From DASWIG01 sp965371445 (GTDB lineage Bacteria > Acidobacteriota > Thermoanaerobaculia > Multivoradales > J023): a stretch of 43,816 bases of DNA. The DNA lies in NCBI GenBank assembly GCA_965371445.1, contig CBDUYN010000075.1, positions 1-43,816 on the forward strand, given 5' to 3'. Made by a program: the position numbers and the translations under genes. The notes beneath the pieces are model-generated. The model worked only from the letters and a program-made list of their open reading frames with translations, made no database searches and was not told the origin of the DNA. Every line of letters begins with the position of its first letter. Position 1 is the first letter of the stretch. Below are positions 1 through 7,281 of the stretch, in pieces.

Positions 1-198
1 GTTTTTCTCTTGGGGTGTGGGGTGGTTCTTGGGGGTTTGGGGGGGGGGGGGGGGCCGGCGCGCGCCCCCCCCACGCCTCGGAGTCTGGTATGATACCTGT
101 AATGCGTCAACCTGCCGTGACGGGAGCCTGAGCCGTGGTCAAAACTGCGGCGCGGCCGGGAAGCCTTCGCGGCTCCCTCAGAGAAAGCCCTTCACCCC
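1..198. other. Low-complexity window edge, no gene seen
   Basis: The first 72 bases are T/G-rich and then contain a run of 16 G (39-54) and 8 C (65-72). No coding frame is supported here. A TATGAT box near 88-93 could be a -10 element for the gene starting at 199, but no -35 partner is evident. The homopolymer looks like a contig-end or sequencing artefact as much as real DNA. Confidence 0.5.
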
Positions 199-552
199 AT
201 GAATCCCTGGCGTCCCCTGCTGCGCTCCATCGAAGACGAGCTCGAACGCCTCAGCCAGGAGGTGCGGGGACGGCGTGTCCTGCCCAACTCGATCGAGGTG
301 ACCCTGCCGGACGGCGAGTTCGAGCCCTTCGCGCCCGTCCTCGAGCCGGTGACCGCCGAGATCGGCGAGAAGCTCCTCGAGTGGGCGGGCAAGCGCGGCC
401 ACTCCTGGTATGCCGACACGGGACCCTGTCTCGTCGTGAACCTGGGCAACACCACCGAGCCCAGGATCGAGTGCGAGTTCACGAAGTTGCTCCCGGACGG
501 CGAGCGTCCCGACACCCGGGAAGAGCCCGCCGCGGCGGCAGAGGCCGATTGA
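199..552 (+). CDS. Small FhaA-N (DUF3662)-like protein
   Basis: A 117-residue soluble protein. An amphipathic N-terminal helix (LLRSIEDELERL) is followed by a stretch with the pattern 'LPNSIEVTLPD.EFE.F.PVLEPVTAEIGEKLLEWA' and then a beta-rich end ('GPCLVVNL'). That order resembles the DUF3662 domain found at the N-terminus of FhaA-type FHA proteins. Here there is no FHA domain after it: the chain ends in an acidic, Ala/Glu-rich tail. The family link is from pattern memory and is moderate. The start ATG at 199 was chosen because the domain-like sequence begins right after it. The gene stands alone and faces the tRNA gene across a shared hairpin. Function unknown; a scaffold or binding role is only a guess. 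Confidence 0.6.
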   Translation: MNPWRPLLRSIEDELERLSQEVRGRRVLPNSIEVTLPDGEFEPFAPVLEPVTAEIGEKLLEWAGKRGHSWYADTGPCLVVNLGNTTEPRIECEFTKLLPDGERPDTREEPAAAAEAD

Positions 553-558
553 GGCCGG

Positions 559-592
559 AAAAAAGAGAGCCAGGCCCCGGGCCTGGCTCTCT
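559..592 (-). terminator. Intrinsic terminator of tRNA-fMet, probably bidirectional
   Basis: A perfect 14-bp inverted repeat (564-577 with 579-592, one unpaired base between) lies between the two convergent genes. Read on the minus strand, the stem is followed by six T (559-564), as expected for Rho-independent termination of the tRNA transcript. On the plus strand only a short TT follows, so termination of the 199-552 gene would be weaker. Confidence 0.85.
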
Positions 593-604
593 TGGTCTTG
601 ATGT

Positions 605-681
<77 letters not shown>

Positions 682-713
682 TCCGGCCACCGCCATACCG
701 CGGTGGAAAGGAA

Positions 714-742
714 AGCCTGCCACAGAGCCCCGGGCTTGTCAA
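714..742 (-). promoter_or_regulatory. Promoter of tRNA-fMet
   Basis: On the minus strand a perfect TTGACA (737-742) is followed by a 17-bp spacer and CAGGCT (714-719). Transcription would start about 25 nt before the tRNA 5' end at 681. The -10 is weak but the -35 and spacing are good. Confidence 0.6.
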
Positions 743-1034
743 CTCCTGGCGCCGTCTTGTCGAGAGGTCGTTGTCGCGTTCCGGGTCACAAGCCGGCGGC
801 GTTGCGCTTCCCCCTACCCGAATGAGTGGGAACAAGACTACCCAAAGGTGCCTGAGAAACCACCCATTGGACCGTCGTCCGATCGGGCGACCCTGCGGCA
901 CAATGAACCCAGGTCGGGACGACCGATCAAGCCGCAAGGACGACGCCTCAACGTCTTCCTGAATCGCATCCGACCAGCGAAAGCGGCATGAGAATTCGTC
1001 CTTGTCCTCCTGAGCTCCTCCTGTCTCCGGTTCA
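743..1034. other. Non-coding stretch, nothing recognised
   Basis: Between the tRNA promoter and the hairpin at 1035 I find no coding frame with family-like sequence, no repeat and no RNA structure I can support. Confidence 0.4.
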
Positions 1035-1064
1035 TACGGCCCGACGTCTTGACGTCGGGCCGTA
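1035..1064. repeat. Perfect 14-bp hairpin, terminator-like
   Basis: The sequence 1035-1048 is the exact reverse complement of 1051-1064, with a TT loop. CTCTCTT follows on the plus strand. No gene ends just upstream on either strand, so its role as a terminator is unclear; it may insulate the promoter at 1088 from upstream transcription. Confidence 0.6.
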
Positions 1065-1087
1065 CTCTCTTGGGGCGCGAGATTGAC

Positions 1088-1117
1088 TTGGCCTGGCGGT
1101 GCCGGGCAAGCTATGCT
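1088..1117 (+). promoter_or_regulatory. Putative promoter of the 1157 gene
   Basis: TTGGCC (1088-1093), an 18-bp spacer and TATGCT (1112-1117). The TATGCT box recurs upstream of several other genes in the window. It lies inside a small palindrome (AAGC-TAT-GCTT). Confidence 0.45.
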
Positions 1118-1156
1118 TGCCTGGATGCGCCCAAGGTGCGGTGTAGGCCCGGTACC

Positions 1157-2272
1157 ATGAATACGTCCCTTCCGAAGCAGCTCATCCAGGTCGGGGAGCG
1201 GCAGGTCGCCTTACCCGACGGGGTTACGGTGTCGGAGTGGGGTCTGGAGAAAGTCACCGTCCAGAACCCGCGCATCCGCGCCTTCCTCGGTTGCATCCGT
1301 CTCCTCGGGGAGGTCCTGGAGTCCAACTACGCCATCCTGCACTGCTCGCCCGAGCGGCTCCAGGAGATCTGGCGCAAGGTGCGCCGTGTGGCGGAGCTAA
1401 TCCGTAGCCGCATCGGCCCTTTGCTGCGGCCGCCGTCGCGGATCCCCGAGCTCGAGGCGACGCGCCAGAGCGCCGAGGAGGCGTTCACGATGTTGGAGGC
1501 GACGATCCTGAAAGACCTCGAGAAGTTTCCCGAAAGCGTCGCCCCGCACCACCTGATGGAGCTTCGCAAGCTCCTGTGCGTCTCGATCGGCCAGCTCCAC
1601 TCGTTCCTGCAGGACACCTTCGGCGAGCTCGCCGCGAGCGATCCGCGCAGCGGCATGCACGACGCCGACTACTTCCTCTCGCGCCGCTTCACCCAGGACA
1701 TCGACGAGGCCGAGTGGCTCCATTCGACCATCGCCCGGCTCCAAAAGCACCTGGCCCACCTGGCGAGGATCCTGCCCTCCGACTCCGATCTCTCCGAGCG
1801 GGCCCGGCAGCTGCGCGACGAGAAAACAATCCCGCACCACAACACGTGGGAGGAGGTCAAGACCTTCCTCGACCTCCTTTTGAGCTCGCTGACGCCCAAG
1901 CTGCGCGAGGCGTTGGCGTTGCGGGGAATCCGCTTCTCCGAGATGGAGGTCGTCGACCGCTACGCGCTCGACATCCCGGTCCATTGCCGCCAGATCGTCG
2001 AGATCCACGACCTGGGCAGCCAGGCGATCGAGGAGATCCAGGCGAACGTCGGCATGAGCCATGCCGAGCTCGAGCAGTGCGGCATCGACCTGAAGACCTG
2101 TCACGCGGTCATCAGCCGCCGCATGGCCGCTCACATGATCGAGCTCGACAGGATCTTCCAGGACCTCGTCGCGTTCGTCCCATTGTGGCTCCAGGGCATC
2201 GAGAAACGCCGCGCCCTGATGCTCAGGAGCCCGGACGGAGCCGCGGAGGAGGAGCAGGTCGAACCCAGCTGA
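1157..2272 (+). CDS. Hypothetical helical protein, 371 aa
   Basis: I do not recognise this family. The reading frame could open further upstream, but the ATG at 1157 follows the putative promoter at a sensible distance, and the residues before it are low in hydrophobic pattern. The protein has no signal peptide or membrane segment. It is mostly predicted alpha-helical, with many Leu/Glu/Arg heptad-like stretches (for example around residues 60-130 and 190-260) and a final acidic tail. It sits just before the lipid A/core operon on the same strand, with a 50-base gap that holds a separate promoter, so co-transcription is possible but not needed. Confidence 0.75.
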   Translation: MNTSLPKQLIQVGERQVALPDGVTVSEWGLEKVTVQNPRIRAFLGCIRLLGEVLESNYAILHCSPERLQEIWRKVRRVAELIRSRIGPLLRPPSRIPELEATRQSAEEAFTMLEATILKDLEKFPESVAPHHLMELRKLLCVSIGQLHSFLQDTFGELAASDPRSGMHDADYFLSRRFTQDIDEAEWLHSTIARLQKHLAHLARILPSDSDLSERARQLRDEKTIPHHNTWEEVKTFLDLLLSSLTPKLREALALRGIRFSEMEVVDRYALDIPVHCRQIVEIHDLGSQAIEEIQANVGMSHAELEQCGIDLKTCHAVISRRMAAHMIELDRIFQDLVAFVPLWLQGIEKRRALMLRSPDGAAEEEQVEPS

Positions 2273-2306
2273 GATCGTTCTCCCGCGCCGGGACCCTGGG
2301 CCGGAC

Positions 2307-2312
2307 TATACT
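2307..2312 (+). promoter_or_regulatory. -10 box TATACT before waaA
   Basis: TATACT ends 10 bases before the waaA ATG at 2323, leaving a leader of only a few bases at most. No good -35 is seen at the usual spacing. Confidence 0.4.
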
Positions 2313-2322
2313 TCCCGGCCTG

Positions 2323-3615
2323 ATGCTGTGGACGCTCTACCAGGCCCTCGTGGCCTCGGCCCTCCTGCTGGCGGCCCCTTTCCTCCTCCTGCTGCGCGGA
2401 CGCCACTACCTGGAGACCCTCCCCGGACGCCTCGGCGGCTACCGCGGCGAGGCGCCGCGGCGCCGGGCGCTCTGGATCCATGCCGTCTCGGTGGGCGAGG
2501 TGGCGGTCGCGGCGACGCTGGTGCGGGCGTGGCCGGAATCGGTGCCGCTGCTGGTGACCACCGTGACCCCGACGGGACAAAAACGCGCCCGCGCCGCGTT
2601 TGCCAAGCGTGGTGCCACGGTCGCCTACCTGCCTTTCGACCTCGGCTTCGCCGTCCGGCGCTTCTACTCGCGCTTCGAACCGGCCGCCCTGGTGCTCGTC
2701 GAGGGTGACTACTGGCCGCTCGTGTTGCGCGAAGCCAGGCGGCGCGGCATGGACGTCGCCGTCGTGAACGGCCGGGTGAGCGGCCGGAGCTTCGAGCGAC
2801 TGCGACGGCTGCGCCGCTTCAACGGACCCCTTTTCTTCGACGCCGTCGGCCGCTTCGGCGTCCAGACCGAGGAGGACCGGCGCCGCTTGCTCGCGCTCGG
2901 CGTCGGCGAGGAGCGCGTCGAGGTGACAGGCAACCTCAAGTACGATTCGCCGGAGCCTCCCGAGCCGCCGGAGCTCCACGCCAAGATCCGCGGCCTCGCC
3001 GCCGGACGGCCGATCCTCGTCGCCGGCTCGACCATGAAGGACGAGGAGGAGAGCGTCCTCGAGGCCTTCTCGCGGATCGGCGGTGGCGCGCGCGCGCTCC
3101 TCGTCCTGGTGCCGCGCCACCCGGAGCGCTGGGACGCCGTCGCAAGGCTCGTCGAGGAGCGCTCGCTCCGGCTCCTGCGCCGCTCGAAGCTCGGCGAAGG
3201 AGGTAGCAACAGCGACGAGCGGTTCGACGTCGTGCTTCTCGACAGCCTCGGCGAGCTCGCCGGGCTCTATCGGTTGGCCACCGTCGCCACGATCGGCGGT
3301 ACGCTGGTACCGACCGGAGGACACAACCCCCTCGAGCCGGCCCGCTTCGCGGTGCCGATCGTGGTGGGCGAGTCGATGGAGAACTTTCAGGAGATGGCGG
3401 ACAAGTTCAACGAAGCCGGCGCCTGGTGCCAGGTCGCCGGCGCCGCAGGCCTGGCCGAGGCCTGGGACGAGTGGCTCGCCGATCCCGGCGCGGCCGCCGA
3501 GGTCGGACGCCGGGGAGCGGAGCTGCTCGCCGCGAACCGCGGCGCCCAGGAGCGCACTCGGGCCTTGCTTGAGCCCCTGCTCGCGACTGTGGGAAACGAG
3601 GCGCTTCCACCGTGA
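2323..3615 (+). CDS. waaA: 3-deoxy-D-manno-octulosonic acid (Kdo) transferase
   Basis: WaaA/KdtA transfers Kdo from CMP-Kdo to the lipid A precursor on the inner face of the inner membrane. The 430-residue length fits the family. An N-terminal membrane anchor (about residues 5-25, ending LLLLRG) precedes the GT30 Kdo-transferase domain with WIHAVSVGEV (51-60; the Glu is the catalytic base in this family) and the TTVTPTG motif (79-85). The C-terminal half has the sugar-nucleotide site GGTLVPTGGHNPLEPA. The start at 2323 matches the usual MLxxLYxxL opening of the family. It is the first gene of an operon whose members overlap by four bases, and its stop overlaps the GTG start of lpxK. Confidence 0.95.
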   Translation: MLWTLYQALVASALLLAAPFLLLLRGRHYLETLPGRLGGYRGEAPRRRALWIHAVSVGEVAVAATLVRAWPESVPLLVTTVTPTGQKRARAAFAKRGATVAYLPFDLGFAVRRFYSRFEPAALVLVEGDYWPLVLREARRRGMDVAVVNGRVSGRSFERLRRLRRFNGPLFFDAVGRFGVQTEEDRRRLLALGVGEERVEVTGNLKYDSPEPPEPPELHAKIRGLAAGRPILVAGSTMKDEEESVLEAFSRIGGGARALLVLVPRHPERWDAVARLVEERSLRLLRRSKLGEGGSNSDERFDVVLLDSLGELAGLYRLATVATIGGTLVPTGGHNPLEPARFAVPIVVGESMENFQEMADKFNEAGAWCQVAGAAGLAEAWDEWLADPGAAAEVGRRGAELLAANRGAQERTRALLEPLLATVGNEALPP

Positions 3616-4664
3616 GCCTGCAAGCTCCACCGCCCTCGCGGTCTCCCTGGCAGCTCTTCTACGGTGCCGTCCATCGGCTGCGCGCGAGCTGGTACAGCGA
3701 CCGTGCCGCCAAGCTGCCGCGGCCCGTCGTGAGCGTCGGCAACCTCTCCTGGGGCGGCGCCGGCAAGACGCCGATGGTGGCCGCCATCGCGTCGCATCTG
3801 AACGCCGCCGGGGTGAGGGTGGCGATCCTCTCGCGCGGCTACGGCCGGCGCGACGAGAGCGGGGTCCGCATCATCAGCGACGGCGAGGGTCCGCTTCTGG
3901 GGCCGCGTCTGGCGGGCGACGAGCCGGTGCTCCTCGCCGGCATGCTGCCCGGCGTCGCGGTCCTGGTGGGCGCGGACCGGGCACGTGCCGGCCGCCATGC
4001 CCTGGAACGTCTCGAGCCTCCTCCGGACGTCTTCCTTCTCGACGACGGCTTCTCGCACCTGCGGCTGCGGCGTGACCTCGACATTCTGCTCTTCCCCGCC
4101 AGGGATCCCTTCGCCGGCGGCCGGCTGCCGCCCGGCGGACGCCTCCGCGAGCCCCTGGCGTCGGCGGCGCGCGCCGGCGCCGTGGTGCTGACCGGTACGC
4201 CGGGCGACGAGGCGTCCCGGGCCGGCGACGAGCTGGCGCTGGCGCTTCGTCCCCACGGCTACCGTGGCCCCGGCTTTGCCTCGCTGACCGTGGTCGAGAA
4301 GCCCCGGCGCTTCTCCGGCGGAGAGCTGCCGGAGACCGTCCGGGCGCTCCTGGTCTCGGGCATCGCCCGGCCTGAGGGCTTCGGCTCGTCGGTGCAGGAG
4401 CTCGGCGTCGAGGTGGCCGACCACCTGGCCTTCGGCGATCATCACGCCTACAGCGAGGCGTCGCTTGCCAGGATCGAGAAGGCCTACCACCAGTGCGGCG
4501 CCACCGTGGTGCTCGCCACCGGCAAGGACCGGGTCAAGCTCCAGGGACGCCTCAAGCTACCGCTCGCCGAGGTGCCGATCCGCGCCGCGCCCACGCCGAG
4601 CTTCTTCGCATGGCTCGACGAACGGCTCGCCGAGATCCGGCGCGAGAACGGACCGAAACCTTGA
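3612..4664 (+). CDS. lpxK: Tetraacyldisaccharide 4'-kinase
   Basis: LpxK phosphorylates the 4' position of the lipid A disaccharide using ATP, at the cytoplasmic face of the inner membrane. The 350-residue protein has the family's P-loop GNLSWGGAGKTP (43-54), SRGYGRR, GDEP (102-105), the DDGFSH motif (144-149) and the LPPGGRLREP stretch. All the motifs expected of an active enzyme are present; DDGFQH is the commonest form and the Ser at 148 is a mild variant. The GTG start at 3612 overlaps the waaA stop in a GTGA junction, so the two are probably translationally coupled. Next comes an LpxL-like gene in the same arrangement. Confidence 0.95.
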   Translation: MSLQAPPPSRSPWQLFYGAVHRLRASWYSDRAAKLPRPVVSVGNLSWGGAGKTPMVAAIASHLNAAGVRVAILSRGYGRRDESGVRIISDGEGPLLGPRLAGDEPVLLAGMLPGVAVLVGADRARAGRHALERLEPPPDVFLLDDGFSHLRLRRDLDILLFPARDPFAGGRLPPGGRLREPLASAARAGAVVLTGTPGDEASRAGDELALALRPHGYRGPGFASLTVVEKPRRFSGGELPETVRALLVSGIARPEGFGSSVQELGVEVADHLAFGDHHAYSEASLARIEKAYHQCGATVVLATGKDRVKLQGRLKLPLAEVPIRAAPTPSFFAWLDERLAEIRRENGPKP

Positions 4665-5206
4665 GCCACCGGACACCGGGCGTCGCCGCCTTGCTGCGTC
4701 TCGTCCCGCACCGTTTCGCGGGCTCGCTCGGCGCGGCCCTCTCCTGGGGATCGGACCCGGTGGGGCGGCGCGAGCGCCGGCTGGGCTGGAGCGTCCTCTC
4801 CGCGGAGCGCTTCTCGGCCGTCGAGCTCTGCCGCCGGGTGTCCTACGAGGGCTTCGAGCACGTTCACGGCGCGGCAGCGCAAGGCGGCCGAGTCGTGCTG
4901 CTCGTGCCGTCGTCCGGCAGAAGGCTTCTTCTGCGCGTCTTGGAGCTCTTCCGTCCTGCTGGCCAGGAGGCTGTGACGATTCCCGTCGACACGATTCCCG
5001 TCGCCTCGGCGGAGGACGGCATCGCCGCGGCGCGCCAGGCGCTCGCCGCCGGAAGCGCGGCCGTCTGGGCGCTGGCGCGGCCCGCTCCGAAGGGCTCGTT
5101 CCTCGTCCGCTTCCTCCCCCCCGTCGTCCCTGAAGACGGTGAAACGCAAGAGGCGCTCGCCGGCCGCTACCAGGCCGCCTGGGAAGGTGCGGAGGACGAC
5201 GGATGA
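4661..5206 (+). CDS. LpxL/HtrB-like protein lacking the catalytic motif
   Basis: Start chosen as TTG at 4661, overlapping the lpxK stop (TTGA), giving 181 residues. The N-terminal part (LLRLVPHRFAGSLGAALSW) resembles the opening of LpxL/HtrB lipid A acyltransferases, and the later GGRVVLLVPSSGRR falls where that family has 'GG(V/I)(L/V)L.HxGNWE'. The catalytic His and Glu of the HX4E motif are absent, and the protein is roughly 60% of normal length. It could be a degenerate acyltransferase kept as an accessory, or an unrelated small protein. Its position in a four-gene overlapping operon for Kdo-lipid A argues that it is expressed and has a role in the same pathway. Identification is tentative; that it is a real gene is much safer. 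Confidence 0.5.
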   Translation: MSHRTPGVAALLRLVPHRFAGSLGAALSWGSDPVGRRERRLGWSVLSAERFSAVELCRRVSYEGFEHVHGAAAQGGRVVLLVPSSGRRLLLRVLELFRPAGQEAVTIPVDTIPVASAEDGIAAARQALAAGSAAVWALARPAPKGSFLVRFLPPVVPEDGETQEALAGRYQAAWEGAEDDG

Positions 5207-6177
5207 CGCGGACCTTCGCCGTCCTGCCCACCGGCCTGGCTGAGCTCATCTCGACGCTCCCCGCCCTGGAGGTGCTCGCGGCCTCCGGGCGAGAGGTCGT
5301 GGCCTTCGCCGACCCCGACCATGTCGGCCTCCTGCGGTTTCATCCCGCCCCTCTCGAGCTTCTGCCGCGGCTCGGGCGGCTGGACGCGGAGAGGCTCCTT
5401 TTAAGGAGCACGGCGGCTGAGGAGGCCGTTGTCCTGAGCGGCCGCGCTCTCGACGCTTGGCTCCTGCGCTCGGCGCTCGTCCCGCGGCGCGTCGGCTATG
5501 CTTCGCTTCTGGGACTGTTCCTCTTGACGCATCACGCTCGCCGTCCACGACCTGAGGCGCGGCCGGTGAGCGCCGATCACCGCGTCCTCTTCGAGCTGCT
5601 GGGGGCGAGCTGGCCGGAACGGGATCCGGTACCGCGTCTCGTGGCCGACGAGGAGCGGCTCACGGAGGCTTCGGAACGGCTGGCCCGGGCGAGCATCGAC
5701 GACGGCTCCCGGCCGCTCGTGGGCGTCTATCCCGGCACGGCGGGCGGCTTGAGCGGCGCGCCCTGGCCGCGAGGGCGTTTCGAGGAGCTGCTGCGCGAGA
5801 TGCGCCGCCGAGGGATGAGCGCCATCGTCTTGGCGACGACCGCCGACCTGTGGCAGGCGGTCCGCGTCTACGAAGAGACGGGCAAGATCCATCCGGTGAT
5901 CGGGCCCGACCTGCGCCTGGAGACCCTGGCGGCACTCCTCTCGCAGCTCGACCTCGTGGTGGCGGCCGACTCCTGGATGCTCCAGCTGGCCGCGGCCGTG
6001 GGGACGGCCACCGTCGGTCTTTTCGCCCGCGACCCGCGGCGCTGGGGACCGCCGGGCCCGCGTCAGCGGACGATTCGGACCCGGCGTGGGGAATGGCTGC
6101 GGTCGATCCCGACCGAACGCGTCGTCGCGGCGGTCGAAGAGCTCGGGACGGAGGCGGGCGACGATGCCTCGGTTTGA
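5203..6177 (+). CDS. Glycosyltransferase family 9 (heptosyltransferase-like)
   Basis: A 324-residue GT-B fold protein of the ADP-heptose:LPS heptosyltransferase type. The N-terminal domain begins with a nucleotide-fold strand (TFAVLPTGLAELISTLPALEVL). The C-terminal donor-binding domain contains LVGVYPGTAGGLSGAPWPRGRFEELL in pieces typical of GT9 ('G..pGa....krWp...fa.l'), then LLSQLDLVVAADSWMLQLAAAVGTATVGLF, matching the GT9 'l.ga.l.vt.DTGpmHlAaAlg.p.valFg'. The usual D-[ST]-G-P-x-H is changed to D-S-W-M-L-Q, so donor recognition may differ. ATGA overlap with the preceding gene supports the start. Likely adds a core sugar to Kdo-lipid A; the exact sugar cannot be read from sequence. Confidence 0.8.
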   Translation: MTRTFAVLPTGLAELISTLPALEVLAASGREVVAFADPDHVGLLRFHPAPLELLPRLGRLDAERLLLRSTAAEEAVVLSGRALDAWLLRSALVPRRVGYASLLGLFLLTHHARRPRPEARPVSADHRVLFELLGASWPERDPVPRLVADEERLTEASERLARASIDDGSRPLVGVYPGTAGGLSGAPWPRGRFEELLREMRRRGMSAIVLATTADLWQAVRVYEETGKIHPVIGPDLRLETLAALLSQLDLVVAADSWMLQLAAAVGTATVGLFARDPRRWGPPGPRQRTIRTRRGEWLRSIPTERVVAAVEELGTEAGDDASV

Positions 6178-6266
6178 CCAGGACCTTCCCTGGACCTGAG
6201 CTCCCTGCGGGAGCGTTCGCTCTGACGCCGAGCCCCGAGAAATGGTCTCGGCCGCCACGCTTCTGC

Positions 6267-6272
6267 TAGACT
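6267..6272 (+). promoter_or_regulatory. -10 box TAGACT, leaderless start of the Uma2 gene
   Basis: TAGACT preceded by GC ends six bases before the ATG at 6279. Transcription would start at or next to the A of the ATG. No Shine-Dalgarno sequence fits in between. Confidence 0.5.
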
Positions 6273-6278
6273 GACGGC

Positions 6279-7175
6279 ATGGACGAAGGACACGCTCCCT
6301 ACCACATGACGGAACCCGGGGCCGAGCCGTCGCCGCGGAGCTATGAGCTCCCGGGGCAAGACGACGAGCTCCCGCGCGTCGACGACTACCGGAGCGACAT
6401 CGACTTCGAGAGCGAGGAGATGATCGGCGGGGTGGTCTACAAGGTCATGGGGGCGGACTATCCGCACGCGCGGCGCAACGGCCACCTCGACTACCTGCTG
6501 CGGGGCGTCGCGGCGCCGGGCTACAGCGCCGCCTCGGATCTCAAGACCCGTGTCTCTGACGAAGACGACTTCGCCAGCGACTCGGCCCTCGTCAAGGACG
6601 GTACCGACCCCGCCACCGGAACCCGGTACCTCGAAGAGATCGCCTTCGAGGTGGTGGACAAGCAGAATCCCCATGTCGTCACCGAAAAGGCGCCGCGGAT
6701 GATCCGCCGCGGTGTGCGCCGGGTCTTCGCCGTCTTCGTGAAGACGGGGCGGGTGAAGGAGTGGTCGACGGAGGGCGAGGACTGGATGACGCTGCATCCG
6801 TCGGCGGTGATCGAGGACCCGATCCTGGTGGAGGGCGTCAAGGTCACAGCCTTGCTGGACGCGGCCGAGGCCGACGACGCCGTGGTCCGCGCCCTGGCGA
6901 AGAAGGACAATCCCGAGATCCAGCGAATCCGCCGCCAAGAACGAGACGAGGGCAAGGCCGAAGGCAAGATCGAAGGCAAGACCGAAGGACGCGTCGAGGC
7001 TCAGAGACAGGCCGTCCTGAGCGTCCTCGCGGCCCGTGGCCTGGACGTCCCGGAGACCGTCCGCGACGCCGTTCTCTCCTGCGCGGATCCCACCGTCCTG
7101 GAACGTTGGATTCAAGCCGCGGCGACGGCCGGCGACGCGGCCGATGTCCTGCCTCCTTCGTCTCGCCTGTCCTGA
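6279..7175 (+). CDS. Uma2-family PD-(D/E)XK endonuclease-like protein
   Basis: 298 residues. The core (about 45-200) matches the Uma2/DUF820 putative restriction endonuclease fold: an N-terminal 'H..R.NGHLDYLLR' helix, SDLKTRVSDEDDFASDSALV with the metal-binding Asp, and LEEIAFEVVDKQNP, which holds the ExV/K-type catalytic strand. It is followed by 'R..Y/F..GV...FAVF'. The C-terminal part (about 220-250) carries a charged GKAEGKIEGKTEGR repeat and a helical tail seen in many transposase-like or Uma2-like proteins. The biological role of this family is not settled; many copies are scattered in genomes of multicellular or large-genome bacteria. It has its own promoter, is probably leaderless, and has a terminator-like hairpin after it. 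Confidence 0.8.
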   Translation: MDEGHAPYHMTEPGAEPSPRSYELPGQDDELPRVDDYRSDIDFESEEMIGGVVYKVMGADYPHARRNGHLDYLLRGVAAPGYSAASDLKTRVSDEDDFASDSALVKDGTDPATGTRYLEEIAFEVVDKQNPHVVTEKAPRMIRRGVRRVFAVFVKTGRVKEWSTEGEDWMTLHPSAVIEDPILVEGVKVTALLDAAEADDAVVRALAKKDNPEIQRIRRQERDEGKAEGKIEGKTEGRVEAQRQAVLSVLAARGLDVPETVRDAVLSCADPTVLERWIQAAATAGDAADVLPPSSRLS

Positions 7176-7184
7176 CACAGACCT

Positions 7185-7224
7185 CTCCCGTCTTGCGGAG
7201 CAAGCCCGTGGGGAGGAGCTTTTT
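7185..7224 (+). terminator. Hairpin plus T-run after the Uma2 gene
   Basis: Outer stem CTCCC (7185-7189) with GGGAG (7211-7215), inner stem CTTGC (7192-7196) with GCAAG (7200-7204), then five T at 7220-7224. It lies 10 bases after the Uma2 stop and between convergent genes. Confidence 0.5.
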
Positions 7225-7281
7225 CGAGGCGGAGGGTCTGGCCTCAAGGTCCGGATTCAAGAGGGGGGTTGGATCGGGCCT

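Noticed and set aside
39..72. G/C homopolymer as a regulatory quadruplex
   Set aside because: It lies at the very edge of the window in low-complexity sequence that could be an assembly or sequencing artefact, with no gene clearly under its control.
1035..1064. Terminator for a gene between 690 and 1034
   Set aside because: No frame there shows family-like sequence or a ribosome site, so there is no transcript to assign it to; it is listed only as a hairpin.
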